DNA of 64,000 nt from Kalmusia sp. IMI 367209. Its lineage: Eukaryota > Ascomycota > Dothideomycetes > Pleosporales > Didymosphaeriaceae. Position 1 is the stretch's first letter. Each line of letters begins with the position of its first letter. A program made the position numbers and the translations under genes. Positions 10,824 to 22,390 of the stretch are shown here, in pieces. The notes under the pieces were generated by a model, which did not search any database, was not told the DNA's origin, and saw nothing but the letters and a program-made list of their open reading frames with translations. The stretch lies in contig JAPEUQ010000004.1 in assembly GCA_027946365.1 (NCBI GenBank), positions 3,224,001 to 3,288,000 of the forward strand, written 5' to 3'.

Positions 10824-11862
10824 CGGCGCGCGTTTGGCAGCGTCGGGGTTTGTGTGTGCAGATCGGAGGGACAGCAGGGACGTCGGACGCGGGCGTCAGA
10901 GAGGGATGGGGGCGGTAAGAGGCTCTGCGATGCTCTGTGTGCCTCAACAGCCATTCATAGCGACCCGGGCGCGCTGGCAATCGTCGCGGAGTGTTGCGGT
11001 GTGGGCGGCGGAGCGAGGGCGGGCGTCAGCGATCATTGGCGCACACAATGCAGCGGAGGCAGCGAGGGCAGCGGGCAGTCCTCGCGGGTGCAGGCAGTGG
11101 AGCAAACACGAGGCAGACAAGCTCCACAGACAGTCGGGGTGAGCTGCACGTAAAGCTCGGCGCGATAGCTGGAGAGCTGGAGGCGGATGGTGAGCCAAAG
11201 TGCGGGCAGCTCTGCGCTGGTGTGGACTTGGGTGGGTCGGTCGCGCCTTCCACCAAGCTTCGAGAAGGAAGGCGCCCCTGCCGAAACAACGCTCAGCGCT
11301 CGTGCTGCCACGCAAACCGCGCCGCGTGGATCCCGTCTGTGCAGCTCCCCGAATATCTCTGTTCCCTACTGCCTCTGCTCACGACACTGCTCGCGGCTGT
11401 GGAACACGACCTTCGTTGTGCTCAAGGTTGTTAGGCACACCGTGGCACTACAGCAATTCGGCCTGATGGCGCCGGCTATTTCTTACAAAGAATCTATTCC
11501 CAAAGAGCGCTCGTCCTCACGCGCTTGAGACCCCCGCGGTCGCATCCCTCTTCGTCGCCGCACGGAGAATTTCCCGTCTCACGCGTGCCGCAGCCGCCTC
11601 ATCGTGAGCCCAGAACATTCATACATTGAGAAGCATTCCACCACATCGTTCGTAACGTCGTAAATGATCCCTGATGGGGACACCAACCCGCCGCCTGCAG
11701 AGCTAACTCCAGCGCAAATGCCACTCTGGCCATCGAGCAAACAATGCCCCTCCCCAACACCATCCGGTCCAATCCGTGGACATGCGACCCACCCCATGAC
11801 CCTGTCATGCACATTGAACGTCCATAATTGGACTCGTACTCAGCCGCATGCTGCCGCTAGCC
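10824..11862. other. Intergenic, upstream of the cNMP/F-box gene
   Basis: About 1 kb of GC-rich DNA with many overlapping open frames on both strands, none with family features. It should hold the promoter and 5' UTR of the minus-strand gene starting at 10823 and the 3' UTR of the next minus-strand gene. Confidence 0.6.
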
Positions 11863-13051
11863 CTAGTCGTAGTTGTACTCTCGCTCCAACCGTCGCTTCT
11901 CCTTCGCCTCGCCTCGCTCGTACGCTGCATGGGCTCGTTTGTCTTGATGACGGTCGTACATCTTCTCGATTTCCCTGCTTGCGATGCTACCAACTACTGC
12001 ACCGCCCACGGTAGCTATTGTGTTGTGCACCCCATCGCCCTTCTTGACCCTGCTGCCCGCCACACCCCCTACTAAGGCACCCACGATGACGGCTACAGCC
12101 CGATGGTGGTTTGGAGACTTGGATCGCATTCGGCGAGGCGGGGAGTCATGGCGTCGCTCCGACCTACGGGGTGAAGACCAAGAGGAAGAGCGTTGTCGTT
12201 GCGGCATCGGTCGCCCATGTACCGCCCATGCGTCACCGTACGCTCGAGGAGCATGCTCGTAGTCGGAAGGCGGGGATGGAACTCGAGGCTGCAAGGTTAG
12301 TGAGGCATAACTGCGTTGGTACGAAGGCTTACGAAGAGGGGTCCCTGGTAATTGTTTGAATTCCTAGTACGGGCCATCATTTGCTGTGCTGTGCCTGCTG
12401 GCCCATAATACTCGCGGTCTTCAACAACCCTCTCGTAGCCTCTATCGTCTCTACGACCATCGTATCTTCCATTATTATCTCTCCGACCGTCATCTCTCCA
12501 ATCGCCGTCCCTTCTACGGTCAGGTGCATATGACGAGGACGTGTTCTTCCGCTGCCTTTCGTTCTCGTAGCCTGAGTCGCTTCCGTATCTATCGTCGGCT
12601 ACTGACCTGCTATCGTACGGGTCACCTCTTGGTTCCGAGTATGAACGCTGCCGCTGTGCCGGCGGCCGCGGAGGGTAACCTCGCTGTTGAGGTAGTCCCG
12701 GTGGTGGCGGTCCTCGTGGCGGTGGAGGAAGCTCCCACTGCGGGTGTGGAGGAAGTTCTTGCTGCACAGGAAGGTCACGTTGCCGAGGTGGTTCTCGCTG
12801 TGGAGGGCCTTCCTGATGTTGAGGCGGTTCACGCTTCTGTTGATCAGGCGGAGGAGCACCGTTTTGCTTTCCCTTCTTGAACGGTCTATGCTTGCCCACA
12901 AACCCGACCAGAGGATCGTGAAGATGCTCCGCAAACCTATCAACACCCTCAAAGCCGAGTTCCTGCCAGGTGAAGCACTATGTAAGCGAGGGTCTTTCTC
13001 TAAAATGTGCCTCAGACCACTTACAGCGAGCTCTTCATAATCGTCGGCCAT
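11863..13051 (-). CDS. Pro/Arg-rich protein with C-terminal glycine zipper
   Basis: Exons 13051-13025 (MADDYEELA), 12962-12333 and 12288-11863; 360 residues. The 62-nt first intron (GTAAGT..GCAG) and 44-nt second intron (GTAAGC..CACTAAC..GCAG) keep phase. Without exon 1 the frame has only a GTG start, so the short first exon decides the start. After a short N-terminal helix comes a Pro/Gln/Arg-rich stretch (many PPP and REPP repeats), then an Arg/Asp/Tyr-rich stretch with RRD repeats, Ser/Arg motifs, and finally a hydrophobic glycine zipper, AVIVGALVGGVAGSR and TVGGAVVGSIASREIEK. The basic low-complexity part suggests RNA or phospho-dependent interactions, and the zipper membrane insertion or oligomerisation. 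Function is not known to me. Confidence 0.8.
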
Positions 13052-14321
13052 GTTTGCTAAGCTTCTTGCTAAGCTTCCGCGAGGTGCCGGTATTGCCGCA
13101 GAGAATGGCCTTCGGAATAGTGTTCCGTGGTACCTGCGTGGTGTACTCTACCTTTTACAAAATGCCCGGTTCGCAGTGATGATCCTTGATCGTCTATGAC
13201 CATGGGTGACGTCGTCTTGCGCTAGCCCCGGAGAGGCTCGTGCGAGGGGGCTGAAACGGCTCGCGTCGATCTTCTAGCTGGAGTTCGATAAGAGAAGGTG
13301 AGCGATGATAGTGAAAGAGTATTCGAAAAGTGTAGAGCTTCGCCAGATAAATACTCTGCATAGCTGAATAGGTCATCTGCATAGATGAGGCTTACTTTCC
13401 ATGGGCGCCTTCAAGCCAAACACTTGTTTGCGATCATGTGGTAATTCAGAATGACCTTGAAAGCCCACATGTATGTTTCTTCTCCCATGCTTTGGTAAAA
13501 TACATAGAGTATTAGCTTCGGCAGAATGTAACTTTATCTGGAAAGAATGCATATGTTGGACTTCATTTTTATCGAGCGAGCGACGAGGTTTGATGTCGAA
13601 ATGCTTGTTGCAAAGGAGTAAACAATACAGCTTAGCGACTAGATCAATGATGGGTTTCAATATTTATCACCCCAAGACTCTAAATTGCTTAAAAGGTGTG
13701 GATACGCATACGATGCTAGTGTGGACCCATTCCATGGTACAGCGGAGAGCCGATGTCAGACCCACCGCACTTGTCTTACCCCGACTCGCTGTGTCGAACA
13801 TTTTTCGACCCAAACCTTAGCATTACTCTCAGTAAACTCTTTTAGCAGAAATTTGAATCAGCTCGAACGCTACTCACGCATCTGAAGCGTCTAATCACAG
13901 TCACAATAGCTATTATTGGGGACGTGTTTGACGCCAATAAACGCCAATAAGAAACAATAGTGCCCAAGACACGGTCTACCTATACCACCTAGCAATTTAC
14001 TGAACCTGTTATTGCGCCCAGGGTCTTTGGACTTTCCCCTTACTCGTAGGGTAGGCTCGGACGTTTCAAACGTCTCTTTTTTGAAAAGTATGTTACAGAT
14101 ACCAAGACTAGTCAAAATCATTGTCCCCGAGGAAAATATGCATGGATCCTCACGACAGTATCAGTATGCGAGTTTACCCTTTTACTTTGCACCATTTCTT
14201 TTCTATAAAGCTCTCAATATCGTCCGCTTTCTATTCTCTTCATCACTGCTCAATCACATCAAAATCCACAGCTATTGCAATATTTTGTTCTATACCCACT
14301 TCTTAAAGTCTAGCCTACAAT
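13052..14321. other. Intergenic, divergent promoter region
   Basis: About 1.3 kb between two divergent genes. Open frames of up to 115 codons occur but lack splice context and protein features. A 10-bp direct repeat containing CCAAT lies at 13931-13950. Confidence 0.6.
13931..13950. repeat. Tandem CCAAT-containing 10-mer, two copies
   Basis: ACGCCAATAA is present twice in direct tandem. CCAAT is the core recognised by the fungal HAP/CBF complex; its role here, about 370 bp before the start at 14322, is unproven. Confidence 0.55.
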
Positions 14322-14814
14322 ATGTCTACCACAGTCACCACTCCTATTCCCGCCGGCATCGACGACAGCACCATCATTGTGACCCTCCACAATCACGAGA
14401 TCATGATCAAAGCCCTCTGTCCAGCCCTCATCTCCTACGAATTCATCTCGGGTGACAATAACACCGAGGCGACCTACTCCGTCACGGACAGGAAACCCAT
14501 CGGCCAGGTGATCCCCTCTTCTTTACCTTTCTAAAGTTCTCTCTTGTGTATCTCGAGCCTGCATACTAAAAGTAAAACAGACCACGTACAAACTCACCCT
14601 CACTAATGTCAGCGACGGAATCGATTCCTTGGTTATTGCGAAGCCTCCGGTTGGCGCCCTGACTATTGCAGGAAAATGGCGTGTCAAGGATGGCCAGCTT
14701 GTGGAGGATGTCGAAATCGATGGAAATTTTATGATGAAGAGGATGGCAAAGGGAAATGTAGAGAAGACGCATCCGGAGCAGCACACGCGTTTGCTTGAGT
14801 TGGCCAAGGCGTAA
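14322..14814 (+). CDS. Small unknown protein
   Basis: Exons 14322-14507 and 14581-14814, joined in phase over a 73-nt intron (GTGATC..AAACAG; donor weaker than usual); 139 residues. Splicing joins RKPIGQ to TTYKLTLTNVSDGIDSL and keeps one long frame, which supports the model. The composition (alternating polar and hydrophobic residues, no signal peptide, no membrane segment) suggests a small beta-rich cytosolic protein. A basic C-terminal helix ends LLELAKA. I do not recognise a family. Confidence 0.7.
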
Positions 14815-15597
14815 GAAAGAGACTGATATGGGTGCCGGTGTAGCCTCCCTATATGTTGTCGGTCAAGCGTACGTGGAACTTAGGGTAGTTTTCAGATCGT
14901 GTCCATGGGCTCGATCTTCACTATCATGTCAATTGCCGTTGCTATATCGGATGGAATTTATATCTTGAGTGGCGTCCTTGGAACAATCTGAAAATCTAAC
15001 GATTCTGATATCAGACCCCTGAAAACCGGGTGCAGTGCTACATTTTCGATAGAAAGTTGGACAATTGTAGCAACGTTTTTCAAATGTATCGCATCAAGCT
15101 CGTAGACACTATAGCATTTCTTTCTAACTGGTTTTGATTTAGGCCGTTTGAAATTATCTTTCTTCCATGACCTACCATCACATTTCACGCCACTGCTTAG
15201 TCTTAGTGCTGACCCCAAATCCGCTGTAATTAAGAAATGATGTCGGCTTAGCCTCTTGCGTCTATGTTTGGGTAGCAACAGTGTGTTTTCATGCTAACCT
15301 GTTTAGGATTGGATTGTGGTTTGACACCCGTACACTCCCACCTGCGATCATCCCAATGCCTACCCCTGGCCGCGAAAGTCCCACAAACCCATTCGTTACC
15401 GGACCGTTTCAAGTGGCGTTGAAAGTCAGGCAAACCACATTACCTATCTAGGTAGTAATTGTGCATGTCTGGGTGCGCTTATGCTTGGCAAATCGGGGCC
15501 TCGGTATCCCGACTCCGTTGATGTCTCTGTAAAACTCAGGTGTCATTTCCTGGATCTTACAATACTTCAATTGGATAGTTGACTTTACAAGCACATT
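14815..15597. other. Intergenic
   Basis: Contains only short shadow frames. It should hold the promoter of the hydrolase gene at 15598. I see no RNA gene or repeat. Confidence 0.6.
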
Positions 15598-16647
15598 ATG
15601 CTATCTCTCCCACTCTATCGCTCCACATCATTTGCAATTCCATGTACCATACCTATCAGGATACCTTCAAGAAGATTTCGGCCAAATCAAAGGCACACCT
15701 TGCCCATACGGCATGCTAGTTCCATGCCATCCTCGCGATTCGAACCTGTCGGAAGCACTCTCACCTTACCCTTGGCACGTACTCTAGGCTATCACACTTC
15801 CGGCGATCCAAATGGCGTTCCTGTAATCTACATTCATGGTAATCCCGATTCGGGTATTCAAGTGACTGGCGAGTTGGAAACAAGAATGGCGAAGAAGCTT
15901 GGAATCAGATGGATTGGACCGGATCGCCCTGGTGTAGGGCTATCGACCATGTATGACGGACAAGCAGTCTCGCATTATCCGCAAGATATACAATGTTTGG
16001 TCAATCACCTGTCCTTAAAAGAGTACTACATCATTGGAACAAGTGGTGGAGCCGGTTATGCGCTTGCCTGTGCGAAAGACTTATCGCCAACCCAGCTCAA
16101 AGGTGTCGGTATATGTGCCCGAATCGGTCCCATCGAGTGTGGTTTTGACAGTATGGATGAAACAATTAGGAATGCATGGAATCTTTGGATGGACTACCCT
16201 TCAGATATGAAGGCTTACTTCGACACGGAATACTCCCCCTTGGCGCAAATGACCGATGCGACTATGCTTCGAGACCGACTCAAATCTGATTTCAAGTCGT
16301 GGTTCGCTGCAAAAGATCTAGACCATATGTTGCAAGATGGGATGCTCGAGTCTGCTGTTCAGGGATTCAGACAAATCTACGCCCAGGGGGCAACAGCCCA
16401 CGCTAAAGGCATCGAGGTGAACATGCAACCCTGGGGCTTCAATATCGAAGACATCAAGTTCAAAGGTGTCAGGCTCTGGTATGGCGAAGAAGATGTGACT
16501 ACTACACCAACAATGGGAAAATTTATGGCAGATAGACTGCCCGAGTCGGTGTATAAAGAGTATGAGAAAGCCACTCATATTACGATCTGGAACGAAGAGA
16601 ACCTTGAAGATATGTTACGAGATCTTCTCAGTATCACGGGCCGGTAA
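15598..16647 (+). CDS. Alpha/beta hydrolase, possibly mitochondrial
   Basis: Single-exon alpha/beta-hydrolase-fold enzyme of 349 residues. Oxyanion motif HGNPDSG near residue 80, nucleophile elbow GTSGG near residue 150, and a candidate catalytic histidine in EKATHITIW near the C-terminus. The first 40 residues are rich in Arg, Ser and hydrophobic residues with almost no acid (ending RHASSMPSSRFEP), like a mitochondrial presequence; a second ATG within it (MPSSRFEP) would give a cytosolic form of about 307 residues, so the start is uncertain. The family covers esterases, lactonases and epoxide hydrolases; the substrate is unknown. It stands apart from the main enzyme cluster. Confidence 0.85.
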   Translation: MLSLPLYRSTSFAIPCTIPIRIPSRRFRPNQRHTLPIRHASSMPSSRFEPVGSTLTLPLARTLGYHTSGDPNGVPVIYIHGNPDSGIQVTGELETRMAKKLGIRWIGPDRPGVGLSTMYDGQAVSHYPQDIQCLVNHLSLKEYYIIGTSGGAGYALACAKDLSPTQLKGVGICARIGPIECGFDSMDETIRNAWNLWMDYPSDMKAYFDTEYSPLAQMTDATMLRDRLKSDFKSWFAAKDLDHMLQDGMLESAVQGFRQIYAQGATAHAKGIEVNMQPWGFNIEDIKFKGVRLWYGEEDVTTTPTMGKFMADRLPESVYKEYEKATHITIWNEENLEDMLRDLLSITGR

Positions 16648-17337
16648 CACGTATAAATCTATTGAAGGCCAAAGGGGAATCACCATTGGATTTGAATACA
16701 GTTGGGCGATGCTTATATAGAAATATGCGGCAACTGCCTTCGAAGAGCTATTCACTCATCGACACATTTAGGCGCTGGGCCAGTATCGAGACAAATCCAA
16801 AAGAAACTCTATACGTACGTTACGTAGTCTTAGCACCTCTTTTTATATCCTCCATTCAATTATATAGAATCCCATTGTCCTTAGATGGTATGTTCTGTAA
16901 TGATTCTTCCCCAAAGGGACTTCTTCTGATCTTTGTCTTTCACTAAGGTGTACAATCGAACGGCCATGCCAAATTTCCTCATGTGTAGTCATACCTGCAT
17001 TTGCGTCTTGCCAGATATCTTTAGCTATATTCCTCACCCCTTTCTCCTCGGAAATATGCTCCCAAAGTCTTCGCCTTTCGCTTCAAGTCAAACACCTGGT
17101 TTTCTTCTTCAATGATAACGAAGCAAGTGCCTGCAACAACCACCAAGGCTGCAATAGAACTCCAAGACAGGCATGTTCGCAAAGAATGTATCCTGATGTA
17201 CAACTGTACCATCTAGACATCTATACTGTAAATGTCGCCCAAACGCAACGCTCTAAGAAACAGTCTTAACTAGCATACAACACGTAAACAAATGCACAGC
17301 TTGCCACCCAATGACCTATCGTCGTAGCAACATGCGA
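16648..17337. other. Intergenic, convergent 3' ends
   Basis: AT-rich region between two converging genes, likely 3' UTRs and terminators. The frames here are short and featureless. Confidence 0.6.
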
Positions 17338-19354
17338 CTATGCTTCGTCGAGAATCTCTTTCTGGATCGTCGGCTCACCCTTCTCCCCGCTATTGTGCAG
17401 TTTCCTAGCCACCTCATCAGTCAAGTATTGCTCCACGTTAGGCGAAAGCAATGCAGCGATCAAAAGCAATACACCGAAAGGTAGCGTGCAAAGGAAGACA
17501 GTCCTAAATGCAAGACTATATGCGTGCTTGACAGCAGCGCTAGCGGCAGCGATGACCTCCGGTGTAATATCTGGCACAGCAGAGAAATCACCAGCGGTGA
17601 TCCCTGCGAATAGGGCGGTAAGAGATGATTCGGGTAGTCCGGCTCCTAGCGCGGCTGGCGTAACGTATTGGGGAATGTACTTGCTCGACTCAGTGGTTAG
17701 AATTGAGGAGTACATGCTCGTTGCGATAGCTGAAATGGCGGTACGGATAGCGCCCATGACACCGGTAACAAGACCCATATCAGCGGGGTCCCACAAATAT
17801 GCCGTACTGCTTAAAGTCAAATTCTCGATGTAACCTGCGCCGATAGTGCCAACGAGCAGGAGAGCTGTCGTTCTGCTCTCGGTACTGGCGTTGGATGATG
17901 CAAGCGCGGCTACGAAGGCGACGGTAATAATGGACGCAACAGTCATTTGGATCTTCATGCGGGGTAGGTAACGGACACCGGTGCCACCAAGGATCTGACC
18001 GAGAAGAAGACCTCCGCCAACGGCGCACTGACACTGTGTTAGAAGTATACAGTACATCCGGAGCATGCAACACGTACTGAGAGCCAACCGGTTTTAGTTA
18101 CATCGGTCGTGAATAGAGCGCCTATCATCGTGGGCCAGATGACGGTATCTGTATCCGTTAGTATCGTGAATCGGTGATGTTTACGATTGCAAGCCACCAG
18201 CCAAGGAAAAGGCTACGTACTTGCGTAGTAAACGACAGCAGCCAAGCTAGCACATGCCACATTGGCATCGTACTGAATATTCTTGAACAACCGCATCGGG
18301 ATAAGTGGATACTCGAGCCCTGAGTACGCCTCCCAAAAGCAGAAACCGACCAGAGTGAAGAAGCCAGCGAACAGAGCACCCAGCACATGTCCACTCTTCC
18401 ACGAGTACGTTCCGCCGCCCCAATTCATGCCAATGAGGAAAACAACAAGACCAGTGCTGAAAAGGAAGATACCGACCCAGTCCAGAGTCTTGAGTTGTTT
18501 GAGCTTAGACTTTCCTCCCACGTGAAGCATTTCCTGCGATATATAAGATACTTTTAGAACACGCAGGTAGCGATGATACTCACATAGGTCGGAGGACGAT
18601 AAAAGAAGAAGTACAGCACAATAGCAAGCGTATTGACGATGACGCCCAGAATATAGCACCATCGCCATTGAAGTGCGGTATTTTCGTAGAATGCACGAGC
18701 AACCGGGGGCCCAAACACTGCGAAAGGAACGGATGTCGACAATACGAACGCATTCACTGGTCCTCTCAATGTGTTCGGCACCAGCTCTCCCAGAATGATG
18801 TGGAATGACAATTGACCAGCAGCCGCAACACCGTTGATTGTATTGGTAGCGATCAACATATTGATACTCTGCGCGCTTGCTCCGATGATGTTTCCGATCA
18901 ATCCTAGGATCGAGGATGCGATAAAGAACCATCTTCGGCCGAAAATGTCTGACAATCGACCGACGAGTGTGAACCCTATTGCAAAACCTGCGGTCCACGA
19001 GATCGAAACCCAGATGAGATTTGGCGAAGGGCCAATGGCCTGATTAATAAGAGAAAGCGTGTTGGCTGGTAACACCCAGCCCAGGTATCCCGAGATTTGT
19101 GCAAGACATGTCGCCTACATCCAAACGTTAGATGGTCTGCCGCATAGCAAATGGAAGGATTGAGTGTTGCTTACAATGACGGTACCGATGAAGCCAGCGC
19201 TGCGAAAGTAACCTTTGGGCAAGTCTCCAGTATGCCCACCGAGAGCCTCGGCAGCGATGTGGTCGTGGTGAAGACCCTCACTTGCAGTTGTCTTATATCG
19301 ATTGAGATCGTTGTCCGGCGCGATCTCCTCGTGTATGTGCTTCTCTTCGACCAT
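17338..19354 (-). CDS. MFS efflux transporter, TRI12-like (1)
   Basis: Drug/proton antiporter of the major facilitator superfamily, of the group that includes the trichothecene efflux pump TRI12; it sits in the plasma membrane. Five exons: 19354-19175, 19114-18584, 18533-18221, 18148-18078, 18033-17338; 596 residues, about 14 membrane segments. The cytosolic N-terminus is acidic and His-rich. The MFS loop motif appears as GRLSDIFGRRWFF after SWTAGFAIGFTLV. All four introns are 44-72 nt with normal borders and keep phase. I start at ATG 19354 because the upstream in-frame codon is TTG. The substrate is unknown. Its neighbours are housekeeping genes rather than a biosynthetic cluster. Confidence 0.9.
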
Positions 19355-20547
19355 GTCTGCGGTCGATCGCAAGACTGGTAATGCAGAAGGTGAATGGACT
19401 GGCAGAATTGATGTATATTGAGAGGATGTCTTGCAACGATATGACTCCTTGGACGACTCGCAGGCTCAAGTACCGATACAAAGGGTCAAATCTGGGGGAC
19501 AGGAGTAAGTGTGGAGGATCTGGGGCAATCTTAACGCCCAGCAAAGCCACAGTTATCCTTGTCTCGGGCCTGGAGTGCTCGGATGCTTTGGATGTGGGTA
19601 CGCTTGGCTAGGGGTTGTTCGATACAACTTTAACAATAGAAGTAATCACAAAAGGCAAGAGCCTGCTTTAAGGGTCAATAATAGACCGCGAAGGCACCAT
19701 CAAATGTAGTACGCGCGTTCTTGGAATGAGGAATTGCGTTTCTGTCTTCCACGAGAGAATTGAAAGGCAATGGCTCTCGGAGGTCGAATCGGAACTCGTG
19801 TTGAGATGCTGATTAGAAAGCTTGTGAGTCGCGGATGGTCGGACTGGGGAAGAACGCGGCTGCTGTTGTGGACCCTCGAGCTGACGGTGCAGACTTAGGT
19901 TGTGGCGTTCCGGTTCACGATACCCGAGCTACCCCTGGGTCGCCATTAGCACCACATCTGACTGCTCCGCAAAACAAGACTCATGCCGACTTAGGTTGGA
20001 ACCCGTAGTGGTACCTGAGTTATGCTCTACGATTTCATAGAAAACATGTAAGCCGGGAAAGTAAAGGATAAGATTGGCCGAGCGGAGGTCGACGTGGAAT
20101 CGCTGCAGCGCGTTTTGTGAGACGACTGCAAGCGGAGCATGATGTCTCTGCGTATCAGGTGCAGTGGGTGATTCGACTCCCGTCATCTCTTCACAATACC
20201 GCGCCATCTAGACGGGTACGGACCAGAAGTGTCGCGATGCTTGATGCACGCTTGTATAGCCGTAAGCGCAGGGAGATTTGGGGCCCTGCCACCAGGCAGG
20301 CATGGTAGCTGGAGACCCCATGGGGTCCAGGAAGGCTGAAGCGAGGGATGGGCCCACCAGTGCACGCCCCCTTAGAAGACTGATGAAGTGGGCACGTGAC
20401 TTGGTGTCCCGCACGGACGGTATTTGGTGCCCCACCGCGAAACTTTCGAGAAAGATGAGTCTGCTTTTTCTCACCTGCAGCAGCAAACCCGCGTCTGCCT
20501 TTACTCCGCCCATGATCGATCGATAGCATTACCTCACCTTACTCAAC
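19355..20547. other. Intergenic, divergent promoter region
   Basis: About 1.2 kb separating the MFS gene from RPC6, which run apart. Two adjacent inverted repeats lie at 20285-20327; otherwise nothing clear. Confidence 0.6.
20285..20327. repeat. Two adjacent short inverted repeats
   Basis: CCTGCC-ACCA-GGCAGG (20285-20300) is a 6-bp stem with a 4-nt loop, and 20314-20327 is a perfect 14-bp palindrome centred on CCATGG. Both lie 220-265 bp before the RPC6 start. Confidence 0.6.
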
Positions 20548-21698
20548 ATGGCCTCTGCGTCGACAGCGCCGCCCGAGTCGGCGCCCAAGCTCGAGGATGC
20601 GCCCGCATCCGCAGACGACATTGTCGGTCGCGCCGACATGCTCTACGACAAATGCGCAGAGCGTCCAGAGGGCACTACCTTCTTTCAGCGTGACCTCACG
20701 GGCATGCAGGTTGCTGGCGACCTGAATGACCTGCTCCAGCTGGTGGGAGACTTGTCGAACAGGCATTTGATGAAACCCTTGACCTTCGACGGCGAGGCCT
20801 GCTGGAAAATCCGACCTCGCGCCATTGCCGACAAGTAAGAGTTGCTGTTCCTGCATAGGTACACTGGCACTGACTATGGTATTGCAGGTTGCGACGTTTA
20901 CTGCCCGATGAGCGGCTCCTCTACCAACACATCGACAATGCGCAGAATGAGGGGGTTTGGTCGAAGGCGCTGCGAGCCAAGACCAGCCTCGCACAACAGA
21001 CGGTGACCAAGTACCTGAAGAGCCTTGAGTCCAAGGACCTAATCCAGGCCGTCATGAGCGTCAAGACCCCGAACCGCAAAATGTACCTTCTCAAGCATCT
21101 TAAACCATCCGAAGATGTCGCGGGCGGCCCATGGCAGAACGAGGGCGACTTCGATAGTGCCTTGATAGATGCCGCCTCGCTGGTGGTAGCAAACAAAGTG
21201 CAGGAGGAAACTTGCATCAGGGTCCCTGGCAACTGGAACAATAATGCGCCCGCCGACCGACAGACTGCCATCGCGCACAAAAAGGCACTAGTGAAGGGCA
21301 CACCCGATATCGAAGAGGCACCACCAGTCAGGCCCTACCGTCCTTCTAACGACCCTAGTGCTTCCAAACTGGTACACAGAAGCAACCCTTTCTACCCCAC
21401 CACAATTAGTCTTGCCGAGTACCTCAATAGTGTCCAGTTGTTAAGAGGGAAAATTGTGCGCGAATCTGACATGGAGCAGCTGTTAGAGATGATGGTACTG
21501 GAGGGAAAACTGGAGAAGGTCACTGCTACCACCTACCGTACGGTTCTGCCTCCAACGAAACAAGTATTCAACGGTTTCGTTGATGCCCCTTGCGGAAACT
21601 GTCCGGTCTTTGACCTCTGTGCCGACGAAGGACCAATCACGGCTAGAACTTGCGTCTACTTCGGCGAGTGGCTAGAGACCACTTCAGAGCAGGTATAG
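20548..21698 (+). CDS. RPC34: RNA polymerase III subunit RPC6 (Rpc34)
   Basis: Subunit of the Pol III-specific trimer (with Rpc82 and Rpc31) that opens promoters of tRNA and 5S rRNA genes in the nucleus. Exons 20548-20834 and 20888-21698, with a 53-nt intron whose removal joins AIADK to LRRLLPDERLLYQHIDNAQNEG; 365 residues. Two N-terminal winged helices can be seen, including GVWSKALRAKT and LVKYLK-type recognition helices (here TVTKYLKSLESKDLI). The C-terminus keeps four cysteines, CGNCPVFDLC and TARTC, the [4Fe-4S] ligand set reported for the metazoan and archaeal homologues. Nothing is odd about length or motifs, so it is a good anchor for a normally expressed chromosomal locus. Confidence 0.95.
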
Positions 21699-22390
21699 GA
21701 CCTTCTTGAAAAGCATAGCGCCGGCGTTTAGGATATCGAGCATTTCAGGTAGAGGGGAATACCCTTGGATGTCACGACTAAAAGATGGACGACTTGTCTA
21801 TCTAGGTATAATAGAAATTAAATGTTCATTTGCATTATTATGCACTGCTCGTCGTCCAATTGCTCATTATTCCATCTCAACGTTTCGTGCGAGTGCTCCT
21901 TAGGCCTACCAGGTTCTTGTGTCGTGAGACTTGTTTGGGTATGACCCCACTGTTAAACCTTACCATTCGGAGACTTCAGCTCGCTTACTTGAGAATAAGT
22001 CTCCGGAGTAGAATGATCTGCTTATGTTTCCCCATCGGATCTTGAATATGTCTGCCACAGCACGCACGATGCATCGCGCTTGGATTGGAACATTGCTACG
22101 GAGACTTATCATGCAGGCTGCGGCGTGCGAGATGTTGGTCCGAGGTTTTGCGTCCATTAGCGGGTTGCGGCACAGTTTAATACTGTATATAAATGAGCGG
22201 AAATGCAACATCTAGGTGAAGCATGACACCAGCAAGACTACATTCGAAAACCCTACATTATCTAAGCTTCACTTGGTCGCTTTTCAGACTTGTTTCTCCT
22301 ACATACGTTCCGAGCACTTTCAGCGCGCTACGAGCTCGACGAAGAAAATTCATCGCAACACACTCACATAGAACACTTTACGCATTCAAC
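21699..22390. other. Intergenic with candidate promoter
   Basis: 3' UTR of RPC6 and promoter of the methyltransferase gene. A TATATAAA box lies at 22186-22193. The frame of the next gene is open from 22223, so part of this interval could be coding if that earlier ATG is used. Confidence 0.55.
22186..22193 (+). promoter_or_regulatory. TATA box
   Basis: TATATAAA. It is only 30 bp before the in-frame ATG at 22223 but about 200 bp before the ATG at 22391, which favours the second as the translation start. Confidence 0.5.

Noticed and set aside
11664..12014. Plus-strand frames over the Pro/Arg-rich gene
   Set aside because: The minus strand gives a coherent three-exon gene; these are its shadows.
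20391..20402. CACGTG E-box upstream of RPC6
   Set aside because: A six-base motif expected by chance at this length; no second copy or other support.
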